A DNA stretch of 64,000 bases from JAAYJT01 sp037446395 (GCA_037446395.1 JBBIIP010000002.1:62001-126000), one strand, 5' to 3'; positions 26,707 through 34,784 are shown, numbered from the stretch's first letter. The notes: a model not told the origin generated them from the letters alone. Translations and numbers: made by a program.

Positions 26707-27522
26707 TTATTGTTTGATGATTTTTAGGACCTGTTTCTTGTTTCCTTGCTCTGCAATGAAAAAGTAAATACCTTTATCAACAATGTGGCCGCTCATGTCT
26801 TTGCCATCCCAAGTAAACTCATTTTCATCCGAGCGGGCTTTTGGGTTAAAAATGAAGTGCCTCAGGTTTCGTCCCAGATTATCGTAAATTTTCACATTGA
26901 CTGGCAATTTGCTTTCGCTTCTTAGTGCAATATGGGCGTATTCCGAAAATGGATTTGGGAAGCAATCAAATATTATTGTGTTTGCTAATTCATCCTGTAT
27001 TCCAACTGTTGATTTCGGAATCCATTGCAATGACATGTTTGTAAAATTAGTTTGATTTGCAGGTGTAAGGGTTTGCGCTTGCGGGCCTTTGCTGAAAGGT
27101 ATATAATGCAGTTTACCGGTAGCATTTGCCGAAGTAAATTCAATATAAATCCGGTAATTGCCATCGGGAACCAGGTTGCCATTGACATCTTTTCCATCCC
27201 AGGAAACCGAGTGCGTGATATGGTTTGGCAAAGTTGGCCCGGTAATGGCATCAATAACATTAAAAGTATTGCCGGTAGCATTCCGGAAGTTAGTAAGGTA
27301 TTGCCTATAAACGGGATGTTGGGCCAGAAGTTTTCGTGTTTTAACCCATTGAGCATTTTCGTTGCTTATCCATATAGCGAATATATGCAAAGGCGAATAA
27401 GGAGCTGAGTAATTAATCGTAGTGACTGAAAAAGAAAGAGTGCCGGGAGTTTGGCAATACAACACAGGTGCCGCTAATAAGCAGAGTACCAAAAGCCATG
27501 CTTTCAATATTTTATGTTTCAT
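26707..27522 (-). CDS. DUF2271-like protein with C-terminal T9SS sorting domain
   Basis: A 271-residue secreted protein. After the signal peptide (to about residue 23, ending LYCQ) comes a domain that resembles DUF2271, a family often found with flavin or iron-sulfur redox proteins: IFAIWISNENAQWVKTRKLL, AITGPTLP, VSWDGKDVNGNLVPDGNYRI. The last 85 residues are a sorting domain with a FlgD-like part: FPNPFSEYAHIAL, VKIYDNLGRNL, FTWDGKDMSGHIVDKGIYFF and KQVLKIIKQ. The ATG at 27522 was taken; the TTG four codons upstream is less likely. It is 86 bases downstream of the ten-cluster ferredoxin, so it is probably part of that redox operon and works on the cell surface. Confidence 0.75.
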   Translation of the reverse strand: MKHKILKAWLLVLCLLAAPVLYCQTPGTLSFSVTTINYSAPYSPLHIFAIWISNENAQWVKTRKLLAQHPVYRQYLTNFRNATGNTFNVIDAITGPTLPNHITHSVSWDGKDVNGNLVPDGNYRIYIEFTSANATGKLHYIPFSKGPQAQTLTPANQTNFTNMSLQWIPKSTVGIQDELANTIIFDCFPNPFSEYAHIALRSESKLPVNVKIYDNLGRNLRHFIFNPKARSDENEFTWDGKDMSGHIVDKGIYFFIAEQGNKKQVLKIIKQ

Positions 27523-27608
27523 AATAATACGCAAAAATACAATATTGAGGATTAAAAATGGCGTGAAATTCAGTTGTTTAAGTGTTTTTTCATCGAAGGA
27601 TTCATAGG

Positions 27609-28622
27609 TTAGCTTTTTCTAATTGCATCTTGTGGGCAAATATCCTCGCACTTGCTGCACTTTTGGCATCTCTTCTGGTCAATCACGGCTTTATAACGCT
27701 CAACCGCAACCGCTTCCGAAGGGCACAACGCAGCACAAACACCACAATTATTGCAGATATTTTGATTCAAAACAGGTTCGGAATACTCCGTAGGCGCAAT
27801 AAAATATATTGCCTCGTCGGGGCAGGCAGGATAACAATTTCCGCAACGAATACACTTCTTCAGGTCAATATACGGTTTGGTATTTGTCGGATTTCCTTCC
27901 TTGGTGATTCCATTATCGGTGCACACCTGGAAGCACTTTCCACATTTTATACATTTGGTTTGATCAATGGCAACCTTTGCCTTAATGATGGCATTGTATC
28001 TGCATTTATTAAAGCACTTTCCGCAACGTGTGCATTTGGACGTATCTATAACAGCCTTATTATTAACTTTTCTGATTGCAGCCGAAGGGCAAACCGAAGA
28101 ACACTCAGATACACAACCCTGGCAACGCGAATTAATAACCGAATAATATTGAACCGTATACTTTATGGCGTTCCCCTGCAAGGCACAGGCCTCAATGCAC
28201 TTACCACATCCAACGCAATTGCCCGATATACTATACTTAAGAGCGCTGGTAGGCAATACAATGGCGTTTGATTTGCACACCGGAAGGCATTTGCCACACA
28301 AGGTGCACTTTTCTGGGGTGATGAAAAAATCAATAGAAGTGATTTCGATGGCTTTTACCTTGCAAGCATTTTCGCAAATGCAACAACTGATGCATTTCTC
28401 TGGCAAAATTGAATACTTGCTCCGCTGGGGCAACACCACAGCGGAATAATAGCATACATCAAAACAAGCACCGCATCCGATGCATTTTTCATCAATCACT
28501 TCATAAGCGGCATAAAGCCCTTCATCGGTGCACGACTTTATTGCGGGTGCAACCATCAAAAGCGCGCCACCTTTGAGAAGCTTTCCAATAAATTCCCTGC
28601 GTTGATATTTGTTTGGTTCCAT
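27609..28622 (-). CDS. Exported polyferredoxin with ten [4Fe-4S] motifs
   Basis: A 337-residue electron-transfer protein. Nine CxxCxxCxxxC motifs start at Cys47, 77, 106, 136, 197, 224, 257, 290 and 319; a tenth at Cys167 is CxxCxxxCxxxC. If each binds one cluster the protein carries about ten. The N-terminus has RREF (8-11), a hydrophobic stretch (18-28) and Cys31 followed by TDE. This looks like a Tat signal joined to a lipoprotein site with an acidic residue pair, a pattern associated with surface lipoproteins in Bacteroidota. It is thus likely folded and loaded in the cytoplasm and exported. It lies between an outer-membrane barrel gene and T9SS cargo genes. The redox partner and direction of flow are unknown. 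Confidence 0.85.
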   Translation of the reverse strand: MEPNKYQRREFIGKLLKGGALLMVAPAIKSCTDEGLYAAYEVIDEKCIGCGACFDVCYYSAVVLPQRSKYSILPEKCISCCICENACKVKAIEITSIDFFITPEKCTLCGKCLPVCKSNAIVLPTSALKYSISGNCVGCGKCIEACALQGNAIKYTVQYYSVINSRCQGCVSECSSVCPSAAIRKVNNKAVIDTSKCTRCGKCFNKCRYNAIIKAKVAIDQTKCIKCGKCFQVCTDNGITKEGNPTNTKPYIDLKKCIRCGNCYPACPDEAIYFIAPTEYSEPVLNQNICNNCGVCAALCPSEAVAVERYKAVIDQKRCQKCSKCEDICPQDAIRKS

Positions 28623-28652
28623 GTTTCAGTTCAATCTTGTTTTAATGGCAGT

Positions 28653-29915
28653 TTATAAGCTAACCCTGAATTCGAACCTTCCCAGAAAAGCATCATCTTT
28701 CAGTAGGTTGCTTTTTATAAAACCTCCAATCGCGCTTGCCTGCATGTGTTTCCCAATTTTTTTTACAATGGCCAGGTCAAGTTCCTGCATTGGGTTTTGC
28801 CTGGTCTGTAATATATATTGCAGTTTCAGGTGGGTTCTGATTTCCGGAAGCCTGTATCGGATGGCTAACTGAACGAAAGGCAAATCCATGGCGTCGAGAC
28901 GAAGCACATTTCCGGCAAAAATATTGCTAAAAGAATTCAATGCTTTGGCGTTGGCATCAAGTGCGTAGATTCCATAGTAGCGCAAATAAAAATGCGTTCT
29001 GCTTTTCGAGCCATTGAGCGACTTTTCGAGCCCTAGTGTAAATATTAAGGCTTGATTGTTTTGAGAAGCCTGGTATAAAATTTCGGGCTTAAAATAGATG
29101 TCTGCCGGTAATCGAAACTCAGAAAACAGCCCACCAATAAACACATTTTCCGGAACCCATGATCCAAACTCATCATACAGGGCAATACCTGCTGTTTCGA
29201 GCGAAAATTTTCTTGAACCAGAAGTTTCCGTGCCAATTGCATTTGAGAAACCATCAGGCGAAAATTCATCCAGGTTTTCCGTTGATTGCTTTTTTGTCAT
29301 CTTCGAAGGGGTGAATTTGAAAGTTACCCCGCTGAAATTTGTCTGACCGGGTTTGTTTCCTATCAAAGGCAACTGGCGGCCTGGAATGATGTCGTAAAGA
29401 TAGCTGACGGCACAAAAAATTCCATTGCGGGCAAAATCCTTGGTGACTGTTCCGCCAGAAAAATTCACTGCCCATGCGCCTTTTGTGTGCTCATAATTAA
29501 TGCCGATCATTCTTTCGTTGAACAGGTAGTCGTCGTCAAAACGTGCCGATTGCAGCCCGAGAGTAATTCTCCCAACGGGGCTTCGATATTGGTAAAACAA
29601 TTCACGCAGGCCAAAATGCTGGTCGCTGAAGCTGGCATCTTTTTCCAGGTCGTAACGATACCAATACTTAAATCCACCCTCGATATAGAACGTAGATTTT
29701 TCACCCGAACGATCTATGCCCAAATAGCCCATACCATTTATGATTGAATTATCTGTCAGATAACCAAGCCCTCCGGTGATTTCGGAACCAACGTAAAACT
29801 TGCTCTTACCGATGGGCTTCAAAAATGCGGCCAATTGGCTGGGACATTCCCATTGAGCCAACAACCCCAATGGGAGGGCGATCAAAAGCAGAATTATAAA
29901 TAATCCTTTTCTCAT
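28653..29915 (-). CDS. Outer-membrane beta-barrel (porin-like) protein
   Basis: A 420-residue barrel protein with signal peptide (1-20, ending GLLAQ). Alternating amphipathic strands run over the rest, for example FYIEGGFKYWYRYDL, VGRITLGLQSARF, GAWAVNFSGGTVT and HLKLQYILQTRQN, and it ends in the aromatic strand GRFEFRVSL, the usual signal for outer-membrane insertion. There is no haem motif; a single Cys follows the signal peptide and another lies in the middle. It is 7 bases from the NapH-like gene and 30 bases from the polyferredoxin gene, so it is most likely the outer-membrane sleeve or partner of the polyferredoxin. No known porin family was recognised with confidence. Confidence 0.8.
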   Translation of the reverse strand: MRKGLFIILLLIALPLGLLAQWECPSQLAAFLKPIGKSKFYVGSEITGGLGYLTDNSIINGMGYLGIDRSGEKSTFYIEGGFKYWYRYDLEKDASFSDQHFGLRELFYQYRSPVGRITLGLQSARFDDDYLFNERMIGINYEHTKGAWAVNFSGGTVTKDFARNGIFCAVSYLYDIIPGRQLPLIGNKPGQTNFSGVTFKFTPSKMTKKQSTENLDEFSPDGFSNAIGTETSGSRKFSLETAGIALYDEFGSWVPENVFIGGLFSEFRLPADIYFKPEILYQASQNNQALIFTLGLEKSLNGSKSRTHFYLRYYGIYALDANAKALNSFSNIFAGNVLRLDAMDLPFVQLAIRYRLPEIRTHLKLQYILQTRQNPMQELDLAIVKKIGKHMQASAIGGFIKSNLLKDDAFLGRFEFRVSL

Positions 29916-29922
29916 TTTGTGG

Positions 29923-31338
29923 TCAAGAAATAGTGATTGAATTCTTTTTACAACTGCCTATGCAATCGCCACAGAAAATACAATCATGAATATTTAAGTG
30001 GCTGCTTCCACTTTCATAAACGATAGCATGGGTTTTGCAAGCATCGCTGCAGCGCTTGCAATCGGCACAATTTTGGGTTTTTGTTATGTTTTTTGCGCCG
30101 GGCAAATGCGAGACACCGGCAAGCACTACCCCCACCGGGCAGAATCCCCTGCAAAAGGGGCGGTATATCATTACAGACAGCAGCAGCAAAATGACGAGCA
30201 GCACGTATCCGGTCGTATTGGCCGAAAAAAGGTTGAAAGCCATTTTGAAAGGGTCATAATGAATGAAAATATTGGTTTGGGTGATTGTAAGCTGAGCAAT
30301 CAGAATGACCAGGACCACAATACGTAAGTACCTGAGGAAAGCTTGAGCTTTGAGACTTTTTAGAATGTGCAGCTTGTCGGCCTGAAAAAGAAACTCCTGT
30401 AGCCCCCCCAAATGGCAAAGCCAGCTGCACCAGATTTTTCCAAAAAAATATGTCAGGGGAACCAAGGCCACAAACCAAATCAGTGAAATCCAGGCCACCT
30501 GCTGACCAAGACCCGCCAGCACAAGGTTTTGAAAACTTAAAATCATGCAAGGACATCCACCCTTTATAAACCCCAGGTAGACAACAGTTGCCAATAAAAA
30601 CAAACCCCGAAATTTTCTGAAAGATTCATTTTTTATGAAAAAACTGATCACGATCAAAACCGAGAAAAGTATAGCCAGCTCAATGAGAAATCGTTTGTCG
30701 GCCTGGCTCATTGTTCGTCCTGATTTTTCGGAAGCGGCTGCGGTATTTTCGCCGGTTTGAAACTCTGTGGCGGCAAATTCATCATCAATTGGCGCAAATT
30801 CATCGTTGGCAGAAATCAAGGCGGTATCGGAAATGGTTTCTTGCATTGCATCAGGTGCATCAACCGAACCCGTTTGTTCAGTTACAACACCTGAGAGCGG
30901 CTCAAAGTCTTCGTGCATTGGCAAGAATTCAGAATTTACAGCCGTATCATGTAAAACTCCGATAACAGGGCTACTTTCCGTCTGGCAGCTCTCGGGCTGT
31001 TGGCCAGCTTTTTGGGTTTGAAAAGCGATGACTGCCACCATTGATATCGCAACCAAAGTGGTTATAATCCAATAAATGCGCCTTGCTTTATATTTGCCGT
31101 GGAAATAAAAAGCCAACAAAAACAGTAACACTGCAAGCAAAATCAACCTGAACAAATCGCTGCCAGTGGAGAAACCTGCCGAAACAGGTTCGCTACAGCC
31201 TGAAAAAGAACATCCACTCGCGCAATCTTTGGCTTGCAGGTTTTTAGCAAAACCTTTTAGGTTGAGGAAAACAGAGAAAACTACAAACCATGCGAAGCGA
31301 CCAAACCAGTTTGTCGCCAGTTTTAATTGATTACTCAC
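29923..31338 (-). CDS. NapH/CcoG-like membrane [4Fe-4S] protein
   Basis: A 471-residue inner-membrane redox protein. TM segments are near 61-79, 88-106, 219-235, 246-258, 282-298, 338-352 and 378-391. Membrane-side Cys pairs are Cys304/Cys308 (WCSWLCHLGG) and Cys396/Cys400 (RPFCRGFCPVG), typical of NapH/NosR/CcoG proteins. Two ferredoxin motifs follow at Cys424-434 and Cys453-463. Unusual parts are an N-terminal Cys cluster (Cys39, 43, 48), a GCPC motif (262-264) and an acidic, Ser/Thr-rich insert of about 90 residues (120-210) between the TM groups. It could take electrons from quinol and pass them to periplasmic acceptors, here probably the polyferredoxin. The start is GTG at 31338, six bases after the upstream gene. 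Confidence 0.85.
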   Translation of the reverse strand: MSNQLKLATNWFGRFAWFVVFSVFLNLKGFAKNLQAKDCASGCSFSGCSEPVSAGFSTGSDLFRLILLAVLLFLLAFYFHGKYKARRIYWIITTLVAISMVAVIAFQTQKAGQQPESCQTESSPVIGVLHDTAVNSEFLPMHEDFEPLSGVVTEQTGSVDAPDAMQETISDTALISANDEFAPIDDEFAATEFQTGENTAAASEKSGRTMSQADKRFLIELAILFSVLIVISFFIKNESFRKFRGLFLLATVVYLGFIKGGCPCMILSFQNLVLAGLGQQVAWISLIWFVALVPLTYFFGKIWCSWLCHLGGLQEFLFQADKLHILKSLKAQAFLRYLRIVVLVILIAQLTITQTNIFIHYDPFKMAFNLFSANTTGYVLLVILLLLSVMIYRPFCRGFCPVGVVLAGVSHLPGAKNITKTQNCADCKRCSDACKTHAIVYESGSSHLNIHDCIFCGDCIGSCKKNSITIS

Positions 31339-31344
31339 CGAGAG

Positions 31345-31713
31345 CTATGTTTTTTTGAGTTTCAGGGTGCCCATGCCTCCTTCTTTCTGGCATTTACGCG
31401 TCAGGGTGAGGATGGCTTCAGTTTTATCGTCTTTTAAAAGCTCGAGTTTAACCTGGCGGGTATAAGTTCCTGGCGATTTTTCTTTCCATGGGGTGGCGCC
31501 CAAAATCTTCATTCCATCGTAAGTGAATTTTGTTTCAGAAAGTTCAATTTCGCATTTGCGATGCGTATAAACAACCGTAACTTCCACAATGAGCTCTTCT
31601 CCGGCCTTATATGCTTCTTTTTTTTCGCCCGAAATATCAAACTTTACTTCACAAGCCTTGCCGATTTCTGCAAAAATCAGCATCAGAATCGCAAATAAAA
31701 ACAATTTCTTCAT
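31345..31713 (-). CDS. Small secreted Cys-containing protein, first gene of redox operon
   Basis: A 122-residue protein with a signal peptide (1-20, ending EIGKA); the mature chain starts directly with Cys21. Two further Cys (54 and 108) are present. The rest forms predicted beta strands (ELIVEVTVVYTHRKCEIELS, TYTRQVKLELLKDDKTEAIL), like a small beta-sandwich. No family is recognised. It is 6 bases upstream of the NapH-like gene, so it belongs to that operon. Cys could serve lipidation, disulfide or cluster/metal binding; the lipobox is poor, so lipidation is not claimed. Confidence 0.7.
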   Translation of the reverse strand: MKKLFLFAILMLIFAEIGKACEVKFDISGEKKEAYKAGEELIVEVTVVYTHRKCEIELSETKFTYDGMKILGATPWKEKSPGTYTRQVKLELLKDDKTEAILTLTRKCQKEGGMGTLKLKKT

Positions 31714-31794
31714 TTTGATTGTAGTGGGTATTTGATTTATAATCTGTTTTTAAAACGAGGTTTTTGGCTTTAAGATATTTTAAACCGTTCGGCT

Positions 31795-31827
31795 CAAATC
31801 TACCTGTTAGACAAATAAAGCATCAAT
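31795..31827 (-). promoter_or_regulatory. Candidate promoter of the polyferredoxin operon
   Basis: On the minus strand ATTG (31827-31824) is followed after 21 bases by TAGATTTG (31802-31795), a full match to TAnnTTTG with a slightly long spacer. Transcription would start near 31789 and leave a leader of about 75 bases before the first gene. Confidence 0.4.
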
Positions 31828-31966
31828 AACTTGCAGGATTTGCGGCCAACCATTTACTGCAATAGATTCGCCAAAATTATGCCACATCAATATCGTGGTC
31901 GTTATATTTTTCTCGAATAATTGTATAAGATTTTAAGAAATCAGGCCGAACAATGCCTGTTCCATT

Positions 31967-31974
31967 TATATTTG
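31967..31974 (+). promoter_or_regulatory. -7 box of membrane acyltransferase gene
   Basis: TATATTTG matches TAnnTTTG and lies 42 bases before the ATG at 32016. No good -33 box was found. Confidence 0.3.
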
Positions 31975-32015
31975 TCCGGTTTAATAAAACATTCATGTAA
32001 TTGAGTCTACGAAAA

Positions 32016-33065
32016 ATGAACACATTCACATATAAACGAATGTTTCTTCCTGATATTTTAAAAGGCATTGCAGTAGTCCTGATAATACAGGTTCATGTGA
32101 TGGAACTATTTGCAGTGCGGGACATACTCAGCAGCCTGGCCGGAAGAATATCCCTTTTTTTAGGCGGGCCGCCAGCAGCTCCTGTTTTTATGGCGGTGAT
32201 GGGCTACCTGATTGCAAAATCATCGAAAGGATTTCAAAGCAATATTATCCGTGGAATGAAACTCATAATCTGGGGCTTTCTGTTAAACCTTGGGATGAAT
32301 GCCCATCTGTTGGTGAAAATTATAAAAGGCAGCATTCAACTAAATCCCTGGCCGTATATTTTTGGTGTTGATATTTTCTTCTTAGCAGGTTTTAGCGTTC
32401 TGATTATCGCAGTGTATAAAAAACTGTTTCACAACCAAATTCTTCCCTGGTTGTTGCTGGCGCTTTTTGCCGCTGCAGCCCGTTTGTTTCTGCCGGTTTA
32501 TGATGGGAATCAACCGTGGGCTCTTTACCTGCAGGCTTTTTTTACTGGAAATGCAACATGGGCCTATTTTCCTGTTTTCCCGTGGGCTGCCTATCCTGTG
32601 CTGGGGTTTATATTTCATGTCCTGGCTGAAAAATATAGTCTTTCCGCTTTCTCAAACAAGGGACTTTTATACATTGCCGGGTGGTTATTCATCGGAGTTG
32701 GTGTTTCGTTCAGCTACGGATTTGATATTGCTTCAGATTTATCGGCCTATTATCACCACGACATTCGCTATTTGCTTTGGGTAACTGGTTTTTTAGGGCT
32801 ATGGGTGATGATGATAAAGTTGCTCTCCAATCATCGGGAGACGAATATGCTGTTTCGATATTTGCGGTGGGCAGGAAAAAACGTCACGTCCTTTTATGTA
32901 ATACAATGGTTGCTGGTTGGAAATTTAGCTACATACATCTATAAAACACAACATGCATTGGCTTTGACCTTCTGGTTTGTGACGATTTTAGCGAGCACAA
33001 GCATCATGGTTTTTTTCTGGGACAGACTTAAAACCTGGCAAAATCCCTCTCATCTTCCGGGTTAG
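32016..33065 (+). CDS. Membrane acyltransferase-like protein (DUF1624 / acyltransferase 3 type)
   Basis: A 349-residue protein with about ten TM segments. The N-terminal block FLPDILKGIAVVLIIQVHV carries the D-x-L-K/R-G-x-A and following His typical of membrane acyltransferases (acyltransferase 3 and the heparan-glucosaminide N-acetyltransferase-like DUF1624 group). Later, FPWAAYPVLGFIFHVLAE and WAGKNVTSFYVIQWL match the same superfamily. Such proteins transfer acetyl or other acyl groups to sugars across the membrane. The ATG at 32016 was chosen over a TTG five codons upstream. The 3' end overlaps the convergent AraC gene by 38 bases. The substrate is unknown; a surface polysaccharide is the most likely. 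Confidence 0.75.
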   Translation: MNTFTYKRMFLPDILKGIAVVLIIQVHVMELFAVRDILSSLAGRISLFLGGPPAAPVFMAVMGYLIAKSSKGFQSNIIRGMKLIIWGFLLNLGMNAHLLVKIIKGSIQLNPWPYIFGVDIFFLAGFSVLIIAVYKKLFHNQILPWLLLALFAAAARLFLPVYDGNQPWALYLQAFFTGNATWAYFPVFPWAAYPVLGFIFHVLAEKYSLSAFSNKGLLYIAGWLFIGVGVSFSYGFDIASDLSAYYHHDIRYLLWVTGFLGLWVMMIKLLSNHRETNMLFRYLRWAGKNVTSFYVIQWLLVGNLATYIYKTQHALALTFWFVTILASTSIMVFFWDRLKTWQNPSHLPG

Positions 33066-33633
33066 GTGTAGCCCCTAGAAATGTGCGATACTTGCCCGGA
33101 TCCTTCTTGTATTCGCTCACCGAGATTCCGGTTATAGCTTTAAACTGTTTCGACAGGTACTGCACGCTGCTATATCCCATCATATATGCTATTTCGCTCA
33201 AAGTGAGCTCATTATATTGGATCAATTCTTTGGCACGCTCAATTTTTTGATGGATGATAAACTTCTCAAGCGTAGTGTGTTCCTGCTTTGAGAAAATGGT
33301 GGAAATGTGTTGATATGACAGCCCGAACCGCTCGACCAGATAATCTGAGTTACGCACCATGGCATTATAGGTGCTGTAGTGCACCAGGTTTATCACAGAA
33401 TGCTTTATCTGCTCGACCAATTGCTTTTCTTTGTCATGCACAAGTTCAAACCCATCCGCTTCGAGCAAGCGGGCAATTTGCTGAAGATCAACTTTATGTT
33501 GATCAAACCTGATTTCAGCTTCACCAGGCTTCACCGTAATCAGTTCCACGCCGGCTTCTGAAAGAATTCTGGTAACCAGTTTCACGCAACAGTGGCAGGA
33601 CATGTTTTTGATTATCAGTTTTTTATGAACCAT
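33028..33633 (-). CDS. AraC-type regulator with N-terminal HMA-like domain
   Basis: A 201-residue fusion. Residues 1-70 resemble a heavy-metal-associated domain with MSCHCC (Cys13 and Cys16 in the M-x-C-x-x-C position). Residues 95-195 form an AraC double helix-turn-helix with YLVERFGLSYQHISTIF and LSEIAYMMGYSSVQYLSKQF, then ITGISVSEYKKDPGKYR. The design suggests a regulator that senses Cu, Zn or another soft metal, but metal binding is inferred from the motif only. It converges on the acyltransferase with a 38-base overlap. A -7 box TAACTTTG is present upstream. Similar HMA-AraC proteins occur in other Bacteroidota. Confidence 0.85.
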   Translation of the reverse strand: MVHKKLIIKNMSCHCCVKLVTRILSEAGVELITVKPGEAEIRFDQHKVDLQQIARLLEADGFELVHDKEKQLVEQIKHSVINLVHYSTYNAMVRNSDYLVERFGLSYQHISTIFSKQEHTTLEKFIIHQKIERAKELIQYNELTLSEIAYMMGYSSVQYLSKQFKAITGISVSEYKKDPGKYRTFLGATPNPEDERDFARF

Positions 33634-33674
33634 CCGTTTTAAAACTTTCAGTGGGTAGCTATTGGTGTGTTCTA

Positions 33675-33682
33675 CAAAGTTA
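33675..33682 (-). promoter_or_regulatory. -7 box of HMA-AraC gene
   Basis: TAACTTTG on the minus strand matches TAnnTTTG, 41 bases before the ATG. No -33 box was found at normal spacing. Confidence 0.35.
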
Positions 33683-33737
33683 CATTTAATCCAATTTACC
33701 CTATCTTAGCAACCTATTTTATCAAAAAGTATCAAAC

Positions 33738-34736
33738 ATGAGTTTATCAGTAACGCCCGGTAAAAGTGTTTCCGTAGTAGTGCCATGCTACAACGAACAA
33801 GGCAATATAGCCGAGCTTTACAAAAAACTCAATGAAGTACTCGCCGAGTATAATCAGGCAGAAATTATTTTTGTTGACGATGGCAGTACCGATAGCACGA
33901 ACGCCATAATCAAAAAACTGACCGAGAATGACAAGAGGGTTCAACTGATCAGCCTGACGCGCAACTTTGGCCACCAGTTTGCCCTCAAAGCCGGCCTCGA
34001 TCATGCTTCAGGCGAATGCGTGATCAGCCTCGATGCCGACCTTCAGCACCCCCCGTCACTAATCCCGGACATGATTAAAAAATGGAACGAAGGATATGAT
34101 GTGGTTTATACACGGCGGCGCGATAATCGGAATTTGCCTTTTTACAAAGGGTTTACTTCTCGCTGTTTTTATCGACTGGCAAAAATGTTTTCTTCCGTAG
34201 ACATGCACCCGGGTGCTGCCGACTTTCGCCTCCTCGATCGTGCAGTTGTGGACGTACTGAAAGAATGTCGCGAAAACTATCTATTCATTCGTGGTCTCGT
34301 TTCATGGGCAGGATTTCGACAAACCTGTATTGAATATTCCCCCCAGGATCGTTTTGCCGGAAAAACAAAATATTCACTTCGAAAGATGATCAGTTTTGCT
34401 TTTACAGGCATCACCTCCTTTAGCATCAAGCCATTGCAGATTTCGCTTATTCTAGGCCTTATCATTGCAGGGCTATCATTTTTATATGGCCTCTATGTGA
34501 TTTATGTTTATACTTTTACCAACCAGGCCCTTCCTGGATGGGCGAGCACTACCGCCAGTGTTCTTTTTATTGGTGGAGTTCAACTGATTATTCTAGGAAT
34601 TCTTGGGCAGTATGTAGGGATGACTTTTATCGAAAACAAACGCCGGCCAAATTATGTAATCAGAAAAAAAGACAAGAATTCTATCCCTCATGATCAACTT
34701 CCTGGTGAAAAAACACCCAGTCAGGAGCACAAATAA
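33738..34736 (+). CDS. Family 2 glycosyltransferase with C-terminal membrane anchor (GtrB/DPM1-like)
   Basis: A 332-residue inverting GT-A glycosyltransferase that probably loads a sugar onto undecaprenyl phosphate. The N-terminal catalytic domain has VSVVVPCYNEQGNI, FVDDGSTDSTN and SLDADLQHPP with the DxD metal site, followed by GAADFRLLDRAVVD and the acceptor-side AGKTKYSLRKMI block. Two TM segments lie at about 232-258 and 266-292. It is followed by a short polar tail. The exonuclease gene starts 48 bases downstream and is functionally unrelated. GtrB/ArnC-type enzymes normally work with a flippase; none is adjacent. Confidence 0.92.
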   Translation: MSLSVTPGKSVSVVVPCYNEQGNIAELYKKLNEVLAEYNQAEIIFVDDGSTDSTNAIIKKLTENDKRVQLISLTRNFGHQFALKAGLDHASGECVISLDADLQHPPSLIPDMIKKWNEGYDVVYTRRRDNRNLPFYKGFTSRCFYRLAKMFSSVDMHPGAADFRLLDRAVVDVLKECRENYLFIRGLVSWAGFRQTCIEYSPQDRFAGKTKYSLRKMISFAFTGITSFSIKPLQISLILGLIIAGLSFLYGLYVIYVYTFTNQALPGWASTTASVLFIGGVQLIILGILGQYVGMTFIENKRRPNYVIRKKDKNSIPHDQLPGEKTPSQEHK

Positions 34737-34784
34737 CTATTTTTATAATTCACCTACTCGTATTGACTTTATTGACTGCTTAGG

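Larger units (their letters stand above)
31714..32015. other. Divergent intergenic region
   Basis: About 300 bases between the redox operon (minus) and a membrane acyltransferase (plus). It holds no convincing gene. It contains one -7 box for each direction (listed separately) and is otherwise A/T-rich without clear hairpins. Confidence 0.6.

Noticed and set aside
27582..28271. Plus-strand open frame of 229 codons
   Set aside because: It is the complement of the polyferredoxin repeats, whose repetitive codons keep the opposite frame open.
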